A stretch of 45,734 bases of DNA from Chitinophagales bacterium (GCA_018401955.1 JAGYJT010000024.1:1-45734), one strand, 5' to 3'. Counted from the first letter of the stretch, positions 7,720 to 15,574 are shown. Notes: generated by a model from the sequence alone, not told the origin. Numbers and translations are program-made.

Positions 7720-9510
7720 CTAGATCAATGCTTTTCTTTGCTCCTCAGCATCCTTTACAAACGCTTCAATTATTTGGGAGCAGATGCGGGGGTTGACCAT
7801 AAAATAAAGGTGCTCACGGAACAATGCTTTTTCTTTGTGGTTGGTAATGTCTCTAATTTCAGTGTAGCCATCGTCATATATGCGCTCCACGAAGCGTGCT
7901 ACTGCATCTTTATCGCTTTTCAGTATCAGTATAGGTATATTGAGTTGCTTCATGTTATGTAAGCCCTTTTGCTTGTCAAAGGCCTTTGATTCGATCAAAG
8001 CAGAGTATACCTGTATCACAAATATTTTGGCTGGCACTTTGTTTAAGGCCTGCATAATTGGTATACGGTCAAGGTGCGGCAATGAGCCCATGCCACTCAT
8101 TAGTGCAGTTACCCGCTCGCGTACTTCTTTCCATAATTGGTTTCGGGCAGTGGTTTCTGACTTTATGAGTCGCTCGGTAAGTTTTATGGAGCGCTCTCTT
8201 ACACTTTTTTTAGTGTCAAATGGTATTATGCGGCGCATAGCAAAAAACAATGCCTTTTCAATAGGCTGGCTCAGCATTGATACAGAGGGGATTAAAACAT
8301 TATCCATAAACCCTAGGATGGCCCATTTAGCCTCCTCGCCAAAAAATGGATTGGCACCAATTCGCCCACGCAAATACTTTTTGAATCCTGGATATTCATC
8401 GATGTTCTTATCCATCATCATAAAGTAGATGTTGGCCATTGAGTGGTCAAACAAGTATACATCGTGGCCCAAATCTCCGAAATAGGTTATTACCGCATCA
8501 ATGTTTCGCGTAACGTGGTCAGAGTATAATTTGGTGGGCAAATCATTAGGTACCGAGCCGTAGTGCATGGCTGCTGCAATATACCTATTGCTGGAGATAG
8601 CAGTAAGCAACCCATCAAAGGTATTGAGGCCCAAAAAGCCATGTACCATTAATATTACGGGTACTTTTTTGGCAAACGATTCATTATAGGGTTTCGCAAT
8701 ATCCACTCTTATGGTGGTTTCGCCATAGGGTGTTTCTCTGGTTATTTTTATTTGAGGCCAGGTAAGCGCACGGTCATCAATAAAAACCGTCATTCGCTGC
8801 TCAACATTTTCCATGTACCTCAAAAAGCTAGGGCTTTCGTTTGATTTGCCCCACTTGTAGTATAACCAAGCTAGTGGGCGGCGTTTATCTGCTTTAGTGG
8901 CTAAAAAGATGGTGCGTCGCGTTTTTAGCAGAAAGCTGGGTGTTACGGTGGCCTCTTCTTCTTTTCTGTCTTTTACTACTACAACTATATCGTTCGATTC
9001 AAAGGCGGTTGACTTGCGGGTAAGTCCTGCCACTCGCCCTGTAGTATCCGATGCCAAAAAGGCATAATCAAGCCCTGCTTTGTTTTGGTTTTGTAAATAG
9101 GTGGCTACCGTTTTGTTAAGCTCCTTGGCAAAGGCCTCCATGTTGCTACGGTCCATGGTGCTGCCAAGTATTTGGGCACGGGTAATATATCGGTTCCTGA
9201 AAAGGTGTTTTAAAAACATGCCGGCATCAGTAACGCCGGTTAGGTCACGCTGCCTTTTAAGCGGAGAATTTACAAACGTGTAGTAGATAAGTTCGGGGTG
9301 CTGAATTTTTGCGTAGTGCTCAATTATATATTGATACACGCCAGCTGGCGATAGACCATGTGAGAGGCCAACGAAAAACTGTTCGCCCTTTGAAGTTACT
9401 TTATTAGCATGTTTGATAAAATCTTTGCCAGCAGCCTCATCAAATTCAACCTTGGTTTTAAAGTACCTTGACTCTGGGGCCTGATAAACTTCTAATTTTT
9501 GCTCTACCAT
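7720..9510 (-). CDS. NagB/6PGL-like domain fused to alpha/beta hydrolase
   Basis: 596 residues with two recognisable parts. Residues about 20-205 resemble the sugar-phosphate isomerase/lactonase (NagB, 6-phosphogluconolactonase) fold: FFVGLSHGLSPAGVYQYI matches the SGGSTPxxxY loop position, and VTPSFLLKTRRTIFLAT matches the family's ITLT...LxxARxVLFLVTG strand. Residues about 283-590 are an alpha/beta hydrolase: VPVILMVHGFLG (oxyanion loop), DHSMAN (355-360) at the nucleophile elbow, and a late FREHLYF that may hold the histidine. The elbow is DHSMAN instead of GxSxG, so the serine is kept but both flanking glycines are lost. The protein lacks a signal peptide. I do not know a pathway for this fusion; a putative promoter box lies just upstream. 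Confidence 0.6.
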   Translation of the reverse strand: MVEQKLEVYQAPESRYFKTKVEFDEAAGKDFIKHANKVTSKGEQFFVGLSHGLSPAGVYQYIIEHYAKIQHPELIYYTFVNSPLKRQRDLTGVTDAGMFLKHLFRNRYITRAQILGSTMDRSNMEAFAKELNKTVATYLQNQNKAGLDYAFLASDTTGRVAGLTRKSTAFESNDIVVVVKDRKEEEATVTPSFLLKTRRTIFLATKADKRRPLAWLYYKWGKSNESPSFLRYMENVEQRMTVFIDDRALTWPQIKITRETPYGETTIRVDIAKPYNESFAKKVPVILMVHGFLGLNTFDGLLTAISSNRYIAAAMHYGSVPNDLPTKLYSDHVTRNIDAVITYFGDLGHDVYLFDHSMANIYFMMMDKNIDEYPGFKKYLRGRIGANPFFGEEAKWAILGFMDNVLIPSVSMLSQPIEKALFFAMRRIIPFDTKKSVRERSIKLTERLIKSETTARNQLWKEVRERVTALMSGMGSLPHLDRIPIMQALNKVPAKIFVIQVYSALIESKAFDKQKGLHNMKQLNIPILILKSDKDAVARFVERIYDDGYTEIRDITNHKEKALFREHLYFMVNPRICSQIIEAFVKDAEEQRKALI

Positions 9511-9536
9511 TCTATCGTTTGCATTGTACTACATAG

Positions 9537-9544
9537 CAAATTTA
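9537..9544 (-). promoter_or_regulatory. Bacteroidota -7 box for the NagB/hydrolase fusion gene
   Basis: On the minus strand the sequence reads TAAATTTG (exact TAnnTTTG), ending 26 bases before the ATG at 9510. No obvious -33 TTTG was found. Confidence 0.45.
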
Positions 9545-9683
9545 GGTTTTCTACTCCATCTGTTTAGCTTGTAATTGAAAGTTCAGAAAAAAAAGTAGCA
9601 ATTGTGCTCGATTTTCTGATGGAGCTTTGGCAAACCATCAAACAAATACAATGTGCCAACGCGCAATGCTCATGCACTTTAGG

Positions 9684-10511
9684 TTAATACTTTACCTCAA
9701 CATTAAAGCCCAAATCAAACCCTTTAAGCTTCTCCCAGTTGCCTTGGCTGGTAGTGCGAGAGTATATGGAGCCTAAAAATGCTGCTGAGAACAGCAGTGC
9801 CCGCTCTGGGCAGGGTTTGATATACTCTACCCCGATGGCAAAATCATCTGACAGCCAAAGTGAATACGGCGATAAATCAACTGTAACAAGCCCACTGGTG
9901 ATGCTGGTAACCACATAAACACTTTCTTTCAATAGGTTGTCACCCGGCAATCCATCTTTAATACGGTACACGTTTACCCTAAAAAGCAGACTATCGCAAT
10001 TGTTGCTCGCAATATTAAAATTGAACTTATCAAGCAATACGGTTTTTTTGCCTACATTAATCTTTACACACACCTCATTACCCAAATCGTTGGAGGTAAA
10101 ACCTCCTGCAAAAAATGGACTGGTAGTAGTGCTGCCGATGGTTTTTGATTTTAAGCGTTTGTTGTTTACTTCTACTTCGGTTATCTCGTAGTTAGCTGGC
10201 TGTAGTTTTATGATACTGTCTCCCAGGTTATCCAACCGGTTTTCAACCAACCAGCTCTTACTTTCATAGCCTATTATGGAAATTTTAAAGCTATCGCTGC
10301 CATATTGATAAGAGAGGGGTATCGTAAAGCGCCCTTGCTCATCAGTAACGGTACCAATATTTTGCCCTACTATGCCCACATTAACAAATGGCAGGGGCGT
10401 ATTGGTAGCAGCATCCACTATTTTACCTGTGTACTTTGTTTGCGCCACAGCCGCTTGGCTAAGTGTGATGAGCACAAACAAAAAGTACCTGATAAATGTA
10501 GCTTTTGGCAT
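9684..10511 (-). CDS. Secreted CarboxypepD_reg-like (carboxypeptidase regulatory domain) protein
   Basis: 275 residues. A Sec signal peptide covers about 1-24 and ends AAVAQ. It is followed by an immunoglobulin-like regulatory domain: YTGKIVDAATNTPLPFVNV, then GTVTDEQGRFTI, the usual start of TonB-dependent receptors and many Bacteroidota surface proteins. Here no plug or barrel follows. The remaining ~170 residues are a beta-rich region with a paired Cys/acidic stretch (NNCDSLLFRVNVY) and no motif I can name. Likely periplasmic or outer-membrane associated. It lies 21 bases after the DUF3037 gene on the same strand and may be the last gene of that transcript. Confidence 0.75.
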   Translation of the reverse strand: MPKATFIRYFLFVLITLSQAAVAQTKYTGKIVDAATNTPLPFVNVGIVGQNIGTVTDEQGRFTIPLSYQYGSDSFKISIIGYESKSWLVENRLDNLGDSIIKLQPANYEITEVEVNNKRLKSKTIGSTTTSPFFAGGFTSNDLGNEVCVKINVGKKTVLLDKFNFNIASNNCDSLLFRVNVYRIKDGLPGDNLLKESVYVVTSITSGLVTVDLSPYSLWLSDDFAIGVEYIKPCPERALLFSAAFLGSIYSRTTSQGNWEKLKGFDLGFNVEVKY

Positions 10512-10532
10512 TTCAATTTGTTTTGTAACGGT

Positions 10533-10916
10533 TTATTGTACCAATTGCGCATTTAGTTTTTGTAGCATTTCTTCCGCATCATTGCAAAAGCCAGGGTGTA
10601 CTTTACTGGTTTGCACCACCGTACTGCGCGTGGCGGTAAGCCACCTAAAGCGCTCAGCTAAAGGAAGTTTGCCTATTGCGCCACTATCGGGGCCACCAGC
10701 GCTAATGTTTTTTATGGCTGCAAGAAAAACACAAACCTCTTGTATGTCTAGTTTAGGGGCAAATGCGCGTAAACGGGCTTCATCAACGGTAATCAATGTT
10801 TTCAAATAACGCTGCTTGGGGCATAAAAGTATAATGCCCACGTTCATAAACTCCTCACGCTCCACCTGTGGCACCACGCGTATTACGGCATACTCAAATA
10901 AGTCCTTCCCTTGCAT
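10533..10916 (-). CDS. DUF3037 family protein
   Basis: 127 residues. The N-terminal pattern FEYAVIRVVPQVEREEFMNVGIILLCP is characteristic of the DUF3037 family, whose members usually sit beside a HipA-like kinase gene. Its start overlaps the end of the upstream kinase gene by 23 bases, so the two are tightly coupled. No transmembrane segment or known catalytic motif is visible. Role unknown. By analogy with HipBA one might guess a substrate or regulator of the kinase, but it carries no helix-turn-helix. Confidence 0.82.
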   Translation of the reverse strand: MQGKDLFEYAVIRVVPQVEREEFMNVGIILLCPKQRYLKTLITVDEARLRAFAPKLDIQEVCVFLAAIKNISAGGPDSGAIGKLPLAERFRWLTATRSTVVQTSKVHPGFCNDAEEMLQKLNAQLVQ

Positions 10917-11688
10917 GTTGTGCTTCTTTTACAAATGTTAGGGAATGGGCTACGCGCTGTTGCAAAAAAGTAGCATAGGCCTCTTTATGCGCTTCATCGG
11001 TTTCAAATGGTGTGTCGCGAGACAACCAGACATTGGGCACTAAATCAACAATGGCTTTTATGCAGCTTGGGGTAAGGATGGCGCTATAGGCTTCGTTTAC
11101 CTCGCTTAACTTAGTTGCTTGGGGCAGCAGTACGTGGTCTTTTATATATGCAAATGGGGCAGTGGCTTTGGCCTCCCAATTGTGCCACGAATGGTGGAAA
11201 TATAGTGCAGCGCCGTGGTCTATCAACCACAGCTCTTTGTTCCACCACAGCATGTTGGTGTTGCGACAGGTACGGTCAACGTTTAATATTAGGCTATCAA
11301 GCCACACTATTTGCGAGGCTAGGGTTTCATCTACTTCGGTTACGGTTGGGTCAAAGGTTATTGAACCAGAAAGGTAATGAATGGCCAAATTAAGGCCAAC
11401 GCTGGCTTTTAGCAGGTCTTGTATCTCTTCATCGGGCTCGGTGCGGCCAAAGGCTTCGTCAAGGTTGGCATATACAATCTCTGGTATCTTAAAACCCAGC
11501 GCACGGGCTATTTCTCCGCAAATCAGCTCTGCAACCAATGCCTTACTGCCTTGCCCCGCCCCCCTAAACTTAAGGGCATACAAAAAGCCGTCATCGGCTT
11601 CGGCAATAGCTGGCATAGAGCCACCTTCTCTCAAGGGAGTAACGTAGCGCGTAACATTAACGGTTCTTAGTTCAGGGTTCAAACTCAT
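10894..11688 (-). CDS. HipA-like serine/threonine kinase
   Basis: 264 residues from the ATG at 11688 (a GTG two codons upstream is also possible). Kinase features: a lysine in a YALKFRG strand (about residue 40), a catalytic-loop-like segment NVDRTCRNTNML (D138, N143, N145), and an IDHGAALYF segment in place of the DFG aspartate (D157). It is much shorter than E. coli HipA (about 440 residues) and lacks its N-terminal subdomain, matching the compact HipA-like kinases that occur with DUF3037. It probably phosphorylates a protein or tRNA-synthetase-like target; the target is not evident. No HipB-type antitoxin lies next to it; the DUF3037 gene overlaps its 3' end. Confidence 0.82.
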   Translation of the reverse strand: MSLNPELRTVNVTRYVTPLREGGSMPAIAEADDGFLYALKFRGAGQGSKALVAELICGEIARALGFKIPEIVYANLDEAFGRTEPDEEIQDLLKASVGLNLAIHYLSGSITFDPTVTEVDETLASQIVWLDSLILNVDRTCRNTNMLWWNKELWLIDHGAALYFHHSWHNWEAKATAPFAYIKDHVLLPQATKLSEVNEAYSAILTPSCIKAIVDLVPNVWLSRDTPFETDEAHKEAYATFLQQRVAHSLTFVKEAQHAREGLI

Positions 11689-11762
11689 ATTCACGCCAAA
11701 TTACTCAGTTTTAAGTGGATGTATGCAAATGAGATGATGGAAAACGTATAAAATGTGCAAAA

Positions 11763-12245
11763 CTACCCTTTCGGTTTAATGGGTACCCAAAGTTCCTCTT
11801 CCGAATTGCGGTCGTCATTCTTATACTTTTCGCCCATTACAGCAAAGTGCGGGCGATTGTCGAGCACATAGTCTGCTTTTGGTAGCCAAGTTCCGAATAT
11901 GTATTGATAAGTTTTAGGGCTATCATTAGCGTGCCCTTTATGCACGAAAACTGCATATAACCCTTTCGGTATAGTAATGGTTTCCATGCCTTGCGGCACA
12001 AACGAGTAATTATTTACTTCAATTGCTGCCCACTTTTCAAAATCGGCCTTTGGGTTAAATGAGTCGAAATATGTTGGCGACAATAATTGTATGGAATATA
12101 GCTCAGGGCTTGCTACGTTTTGCAGTTCGTTGCGGCGAGGCATAAAATTGCTCCACAAATCGAAAGTCTTGTCAGCTAACAAGTTCATTTTTATGCGCTG
12201 GCCAACTAGCCGTTTTTCTGGTATAGTTTGTATGGTTGGGTGCAT
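11763..12245 (-). CDS. GyrI-like / AraC effector-binding domain protein
   Basis: 160 residues forming a single small-molecule-binding domain of the GyrI/SOUL-like type, without a DNA-binding domain. Supporting patterns are TIPEKRLVGQRIKM at the N-terminus, ETITIPKGLYAVFVHKG in the middle (the family's IPxGxYAVFxHxG), YIFGTWLPKADYVLDNRPHFAVM, and a C-terminal EEELWVPIKPK. Stand-alone members are thought to bind or hydrolyse small toxic ligands, but the ligand here cannot be read. It sits by itself, with no operon partner. Confidence 0.85.
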   Translation of the reverse strand: MHPTIQTIPEKRLVGQRIKMNLLADKTFDLWSNFMPRRNELQNVASPELYSIQLLSPTYFDSFNPKADFEKWAAIEVNNYSFVPQGMETITIPKGLYAVFVHKGHANDSPKTYQYIFGTWLPKADYVLDNRPHFAVMGEKYKNDDRNSEEELWVPIKPKG

Positions 12246-12324
12246 GTGCTACGCTAATGTAATGAAACTATGGTAAAAAAGTAATAATTGGCGATTATCT
12301 GCCATTTATACGGTTTTAGTACCC

Positions 12325-12645
12325 TTATTGTTCATTAATAGCGATGGATTTGTAGTAATAACTGATAGAATCTTGCACATCAGCCACTACGTGTTTCAGT
12401 ATTTTGTCTTTTTTGCTTTGTGATTTTTGCCAATTGTATTTGCTAAGTGCCTCAATTTGCACATCAATCTCTTTCTTGAGGATGTTGTTATCCACGTCCT
12501 CAAACTCAGTCCAAATAAGCATCTTGGCTTCGTTAAGCAATGTTTCAACTTGCTCTTTGGTAATGCCGTTGGCACTTAGTTCTTCGGCTATGGATAGTAG
12601 TATTTGTTTTGGTGAATGGTTGTGGCGGGTGGGGGTAGGAGTCAT
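12325..12645 (-). CDS. Hypothetical protein, small and helical
   Basis: 106 residues, charged and probably all alpha-helical (SPKQILLSIAEELSANGITKE, then KKEIDVQIEALSKYNWQKSQ). No signal peptide or known domain. What makes the ORF credible is a diverged partial copy of its 5' coding region about 240 bases upstream (12850-12917), in the same orientation with amino-acid-level similarity (PKQILLTIVEELNVSG). Function unknown. Confidence 0.5.
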   Translation of the reverse strand: MTPTPTRHNHSPKQILLSIAEELSANGITKEQVETLLNEAKMLIWTEFEDVDNNILKKEIDVQIEALSKYNWQKSQSKKDKILKHVVADVQDSISYYYKSIAINEQ

Positions 12646-12664
12646 GTGGTAAAGTTAATCAAAA

Positions 12665-12776
12665 TGCCTGCTTCGTAATATTTAACTATATTGCCTGCTT
12701 CATAAAATATACCCCGTATTGTCATCCTCTCTTTCAGTTTTAGGATTGTTCCTTAAAATTATATCTCGGGATGACA
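12665..12776. repeat. Short direct and inverted repeats in the gap
   Basis: Two direct copies of TGCCTGCTTCrTAA lie at 12665 and 12692. Downstream, TGTCATCC (12720-12727) and GGATGACA (12769-12776) form an 8-base perfect inverted repeat with a 41-base loop. The GTCATCC...GGATGAC ends look like a small dispersed intergenic element, but no further copy is in the window. Confidence 0.4.
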
Positions 12777-12804
12777 GGGCGGGGAGGGTAGCGAAAAATC
12801 TAAA

Positions 12805-12832
12805 TTAACGATCAATAATGAAAAGTGGTTTC
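12805..12832 (+). repeat. 28-base direct repeat, copy A
   Basis: Begins TTAACGATCAATAATG and ends AAAAGTGGTTTC. It matches 14336-14363 at 27 of 28 positions. In both copies a GGxxGTGTTTAA-like tail follows within about 10 bases. The pair brackets the decayed gene copy, the secreted protein gene and the toxin-antitoxin pair. Confidence 0.7.
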
Positions 12833-12849
12833 TTGGGATGTGTTTAACT

Positions 12850-12917
12850 GCTTGTTTGCCTGTTCCACTAACATTTAGTTCTTCAACTATGGTTAGGAGG
12901 ATTTGCTTTGGGGTAGT
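12850..12917 (-). pseudogene. Decayed partial duplicate of the 12325-12645 gene
   Basis: Read on the minus strand, codons from 12917 give TTPKQILLTIVEELNVSG, clearly matching the neighbouring gene's HSPKQILLSIAEELSANG. An in-frame TGA lies immediately upstream of this stretch and no ATG is available. After the matching part the frame drifts into sequence without similarity, so this is a remnant and not a gene. Confidence 0.6.
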
Positions 12918-12934
12918 TCAATGTTGGCAATGTT

Positions 12935-13702
12935 TCAAGGGGGTGAAAGCATCCAATTGATTATTCCATTGTTAGGTGTCTTAAAGGTACCTAAATATTC
13001 ACCTCCAACTGTAAAAACTCCAATCTTATACAGTAGTCTTAGGGTAAGAATATTCGGATTATCAGATTCTATTCTGAATTGTGAAGTTCTAACACTTAGC
13101 TGAAACACATTTGCATACTCTTCTATGCCGCCTTTCCTTATCGCAATGCTTGAGTTTGCCAGTATCTTATCTTTTACTACAAATACTTTCCCTTCAGGAT
13201 AGAGCTTTTCGTTTAAAAAATATAGATAGTACCTTTCATGGTGAGTTCTGCTAAAGTAAAAATTGTCTGGGTCTTCAATATGTGCATGGTGGCCATCGCA
13301 AAAGGGGTAGGAAAGTAGTATGAAGTATTTGCCCGTTTTGTTGTAGTATAAAAAATGGTCTGCACTAGTCCATCTATCATCTTCCCACAAAATGATGGTA
13401 GCATAGGTAGTGGTGTCTTTGTAATGAAAATGCAAATCAAACCTTTCACCCACTATACTAGAAACCATAGCAAGACTATCATTTCTAAAATAGACCAAGT
13501 AATTGGCGCTATCCTGGTTGCAAGTTTCAAAGTCTAAACTGCTAAAATTGAAATCTCCAGCATATTCCATTCTATCATGCTTTACTGCAACAGGAGTTAC
13601 TATACCTTTAGGTAAAGTGTTTAATATTTCTCCAAAAGTTTGTCCATAGCTTGGTAAGGACAAGCTAATAAGTAGGAAGATGCAAAACAGTTTACTAGCC
13701 AT
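12935..13702 (-). CDS. Secreted protein of unknown function
   Basis: 255 residues from the ATG at 13702. That start is chosen because it gives a clean signal peptide (MASKLFCIFLLISLSLPSYGQ); the upstream start at 13750 would bury it. The mature protein is rich in aromatic and beta-forming residues (YYNKTGKYFILLSYPFC, HHERYYLYFL), suggesting a secreted or periplasmic beta fold. I recognise no domain or active site. Base composition is visibly more AT-rich than the metabolic genes on either side, fitting an accessory segment between the two 28-base repeats. Confidence 0.6.
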   Translation of the reverse strand: MASKLFCIFLLISLSLPSYGQTFGEILNTLPKGIVTPVAVKHDRMEYAGDFNFSSLDFETCNQDSANYLVYFRNDSLAMVSSIVGERFDLHFHYKDTTTYATIILWEDDRWTSADHFLYYNKTGKYFILLSYPFCDGHHAHIEDPDNFYFSRTHHERYYLYFLNEKLYPEGKVFVVKDKILANSSIAIRKGGIEEYANVFQLSVRTSQFRIESDNPNILTLRLLYKIGVFTVGGEYLGTFKTPNNGIINWMLSPP

Positions 13703-13776
13703 GTACTTAAATAACGTATTTAGGTAACTATAGGGCATTGCTTGTGACAATAGCGTTAATTTGAAGTTTAGCAGAA

Positions 13777-14079
13777 TTAGAGGTTCCTTTTTACTTTCTC
13801 AGGATTTTGACGAGTATCAAACACATCAATAATATAAATATTGGACATTACTATTCGGTATATTATTTTATAATGACCAGTGATGATTGAGCGGTACTCA
13901 TAAGGCTCAAATTCTTCAATTGAACCGAGCTCTTGGAAATTAATCAGTTGTTTTGGTGCGCTTAGCAGCGCTTCCTTAATTTTTTTAGAAACTTTGGCGC
14001 CCGCAACTTCCTTATGGTAAGCTAAAATTTCTTTCAGATAAAACTTAGCAGGCAAGGTCCATACTATTCTCATGCTCAC
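13777..14079 (-). CDS. RelE/ParE family toxin
   Basis: 100 residues with the ParE/RelE barrel pattern: RIVWTLPAKFYLKEILAYHK at the N-terminus, GSIEEFEPYEYRSIITGHYKIIYRI (the usual ...yRxlxxgxYRiiYrv strand) and IIDVFDTRQNPEKV at the end. ParE members poison gyrase and RelE members cleave mRNA; the subgroup cannot be fixed by eye, though RQNP near the C-terminus is typical of the ParE side. It overlaps the upstream antitoxin gene by 4 bases, the classical toxin-antitoxin layout with antitoxin first. Confidence 0.85.
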   Translation of the reverse strand: MSMRIVWTLPAKFYLKEILAYHKEVAGAKVSKKIKEALLSAPKQLINFQELGSIEEFEPYEYRSIITGHYKIIYRIVMSNIYIIDVFDTRQNPEKVKRNL

Positions 14080-14324
14080 CAGCTTTCAGCTTCTTTCTCT
14101 AAGTCTTCTTGCGAAATAACCCGATCTGCTTCTATGGCAGCTTCAGATGCATTTATTCGGTCCTGAAGTTCTTTCTTCGTCATAGGTTTTAGTTGCTGCT
14201 CATATGCAGCAATGCGACTAGAACGAAGTAATTGTTCAACTTTCTCCAATACCGATGCATCATTTAATCTTGAAATATCTTCAATCAGGTTTAGTTTGAG
14301 GGTCTGTATGTCCATAGCTTTCAT
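14076..14324 (-). CDS. Antitoxin partner of the RelE/ParE toxin
   Basis: 82 residues, strongly helical. An N-terminal TLKLNLIEDISRLNDASVLEKVEQLL resembles the dimerisation/DNA-binding start of short antitoxins, followed by a charged, probably disordered tail (KKELQDRINASEAAIEADRV ending EKEAESW) that would wrap the toxin. The start could also be the ATG at 14315. It overlaps the toxin gene by 4 bases, so the two are co-translated. It probably represses its own promoter, but no operator was identified. Confidence 0.78.
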   Translation of the reverse strand: MKAMDIQTLKLNLIEDISRLNDASVLEKVEQLLRSSRIAAYEQQLKPMTKKELQDRINASEAAIEADRVISQEDLEKEAESW

Positions 14325-14335
14325 ATCAAACTAAT

Positions 14336-14363
14336 TTAACGATAAATAATGAAAAGTGGTTTC
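14336..14363 (+). repeat. 28-base direct repeat, copy B
   Basis: Second copy of the repeat at 12805-12832 (one mismatch, A for C at the ninth base). It sits in the 53-base gap between the antitoxin start and the 3' end of the M20 amidohydrolase gene. Confidence 0.7.
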
Positions 14364-14377
14364 CGCCGGTGTGTTAA

Positions 14378-15574
14378 TTATGAATTGCCCAACTCATCCA
14401 CTGCCAACCAAGCCATTAACCCCATGCCTGTTTTAATGGATTCTTCGTCGATATTAAAGGTAGGGGTGTGTACAGATGCGGTGTACTGCCCATCGGGGCT
14501 GGCGGTGCCTAGGCGGTAAAAGCAGGCGGGTAGTTGGTGGCTGTACCAGGCAAAGTCTTCGGCAGTCATGCGCACATCTAGGTCAATCACGTTATCATCG
14601 CCCAAGTATGTTTTTGCGGCCGCTATGGCGCGGTGGGTTAGGGCAGGGTCGTTGGTAAGATAGGGATATCCTTTTTGTATATCAAAATCGACACTACCGC
14701 CCATGCTTTTGGCTAGATTTTCGGCTAGTTCTACCATCAACTTGTGCGCTTTGGCGCGCCAAGGTTCATCCAACGTACGGAAGGTGCCTTCCAGCTTCAC
14801 CTTATCGGGTATAATGTTGGTAGCTCCGTTAGCTTCCACTCTGCCAAACGACAGTACCGATGGTATACGTGGGTCGGCATGGCGACTTACAATTTGCTGC
14901 AAGGCAACAATAAGATGTGCCGAAATCAACACTGGGTCGATGTTACGATGGGGTAGGGCACCATGGCCCCCTTTGCCTTTTACGGTTACATATATCTCAT
15001 CGCATGAAGCCATGTACATGCCCGGACGGAAACCAACTTTGCCAGCTGGCAACTCTGGGTACACGTGTTGGCCATATATAGCCATTGGCTTGGGGTTTTC
15101 CAGTGCGCCTTCTGCAATCATTACTGAGGCACCGCCGGGCAATTTTTCTTCAGATGGTTGAAAAATAAGCTTTATGGTACCTTCAAATGAATCTTTGATA
15201 ATACTTAAAATGTAAGCCGTGCCAAGCACCGAGGCCGTATGTACATCGTGCCCGCAAGCATGCATAATGCCCTCGTTTTGCGAGCGGTAGTCAATATCGT
15301 TTAGTTCTTGTATGGGCAAGGCATCCATATCCGCACGCAGTGCAATGGTTTTTTTGGATGGGTTGCGCCCTTCTATTAAGGCAACAATACCTGTTTTGGC
15401 AATGCCTTTTTGGTAAGGGATGTCCCATTTCTCCAAATACTCGCAAACCTTTGCCGCAGTGCGGGTTTCTTCAAATGACAGTTCGGGGTGGGCATGTAGG
15501 TCTCTACGGATAGCAACTACTTCCGGATGGGCTTGTGCGGCCAATGACTTTATCCGGTTTAGTAGTTCACTCAT
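14378..15574 (-). CDS. M20 family amidohydrolase (hippurate hydrolase-like)
   Basis: 398 residues, full length for the AmhX/HipO/ILR1-type branch of M20. It would cleave N-acyl amino acids or similar amides in the cytoplasm. The N-terminal family signature RRDLHAHPELSFEE is followed by ALRADMDALPIQE, MHACGHDVHTA (metal ligands C107 and H109), FQPSEEKLPGGA (E142/E143, metal ligand and base), GKGGHGALPH, and a late VRMTAEDFAWY. It is the last gene of a leftward operon and overlaps the SPOR gene by 4 bases. The partial M20 gene at the start of the window is a separate, diverged family member. Confidence 0.9.
   Translation of the reverse strand: MSELLNRIKSLAAQAHPEVVAIRRDLHAHPELSFEETRTAAKVCEYLEKWDIPYQKGIAKTGIVALIEGRNPSKKTIALRADMDALPIQELNDIDYRSQNEGIMHACGHDVHTASVLGTAYILSIIKDSFEGTIKLIFQPSEEKLPGGASVMIAEGALENPKPMAIYGQHVYPELPAGKVGFRPGMYMASCDEIYVTVKGKGGHGALPHRNIDPVLISAHLIVALQQIVSRHADPRIPSVLSFGRVEANGATNIIPDKVKLEGTFRTLDEPWRAKAHKLMVELAENLAKSMGGSVDFDIQKGYPYLTNDPALTHRAIAAAKTYLGDDNVIDLDVRMTAEDFAWYSHQLPACFYRLGTASPDGQYTASVHTPTFNIDEESIKTGMGLMAWLAVDELGNS

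Noticed and set aside
7684-7962. Plus-strand 92-residue frame after the ketosynthase operon
   Set aside because: Overlaps the 3' end of the NagB/hydrolase gene on the other strand, which has clear domain similarity; the plus frame has none.
9618-9640. TGATGG/CCATCA hairpin as terminator
   Set aside because: Six-base stem without a T tract on either strand.
12661-12934. Possible CRISPR-like array of short repeats
   Set aside because: Only two copies of each short motif, with no regular spacing and no cas genes in the window.
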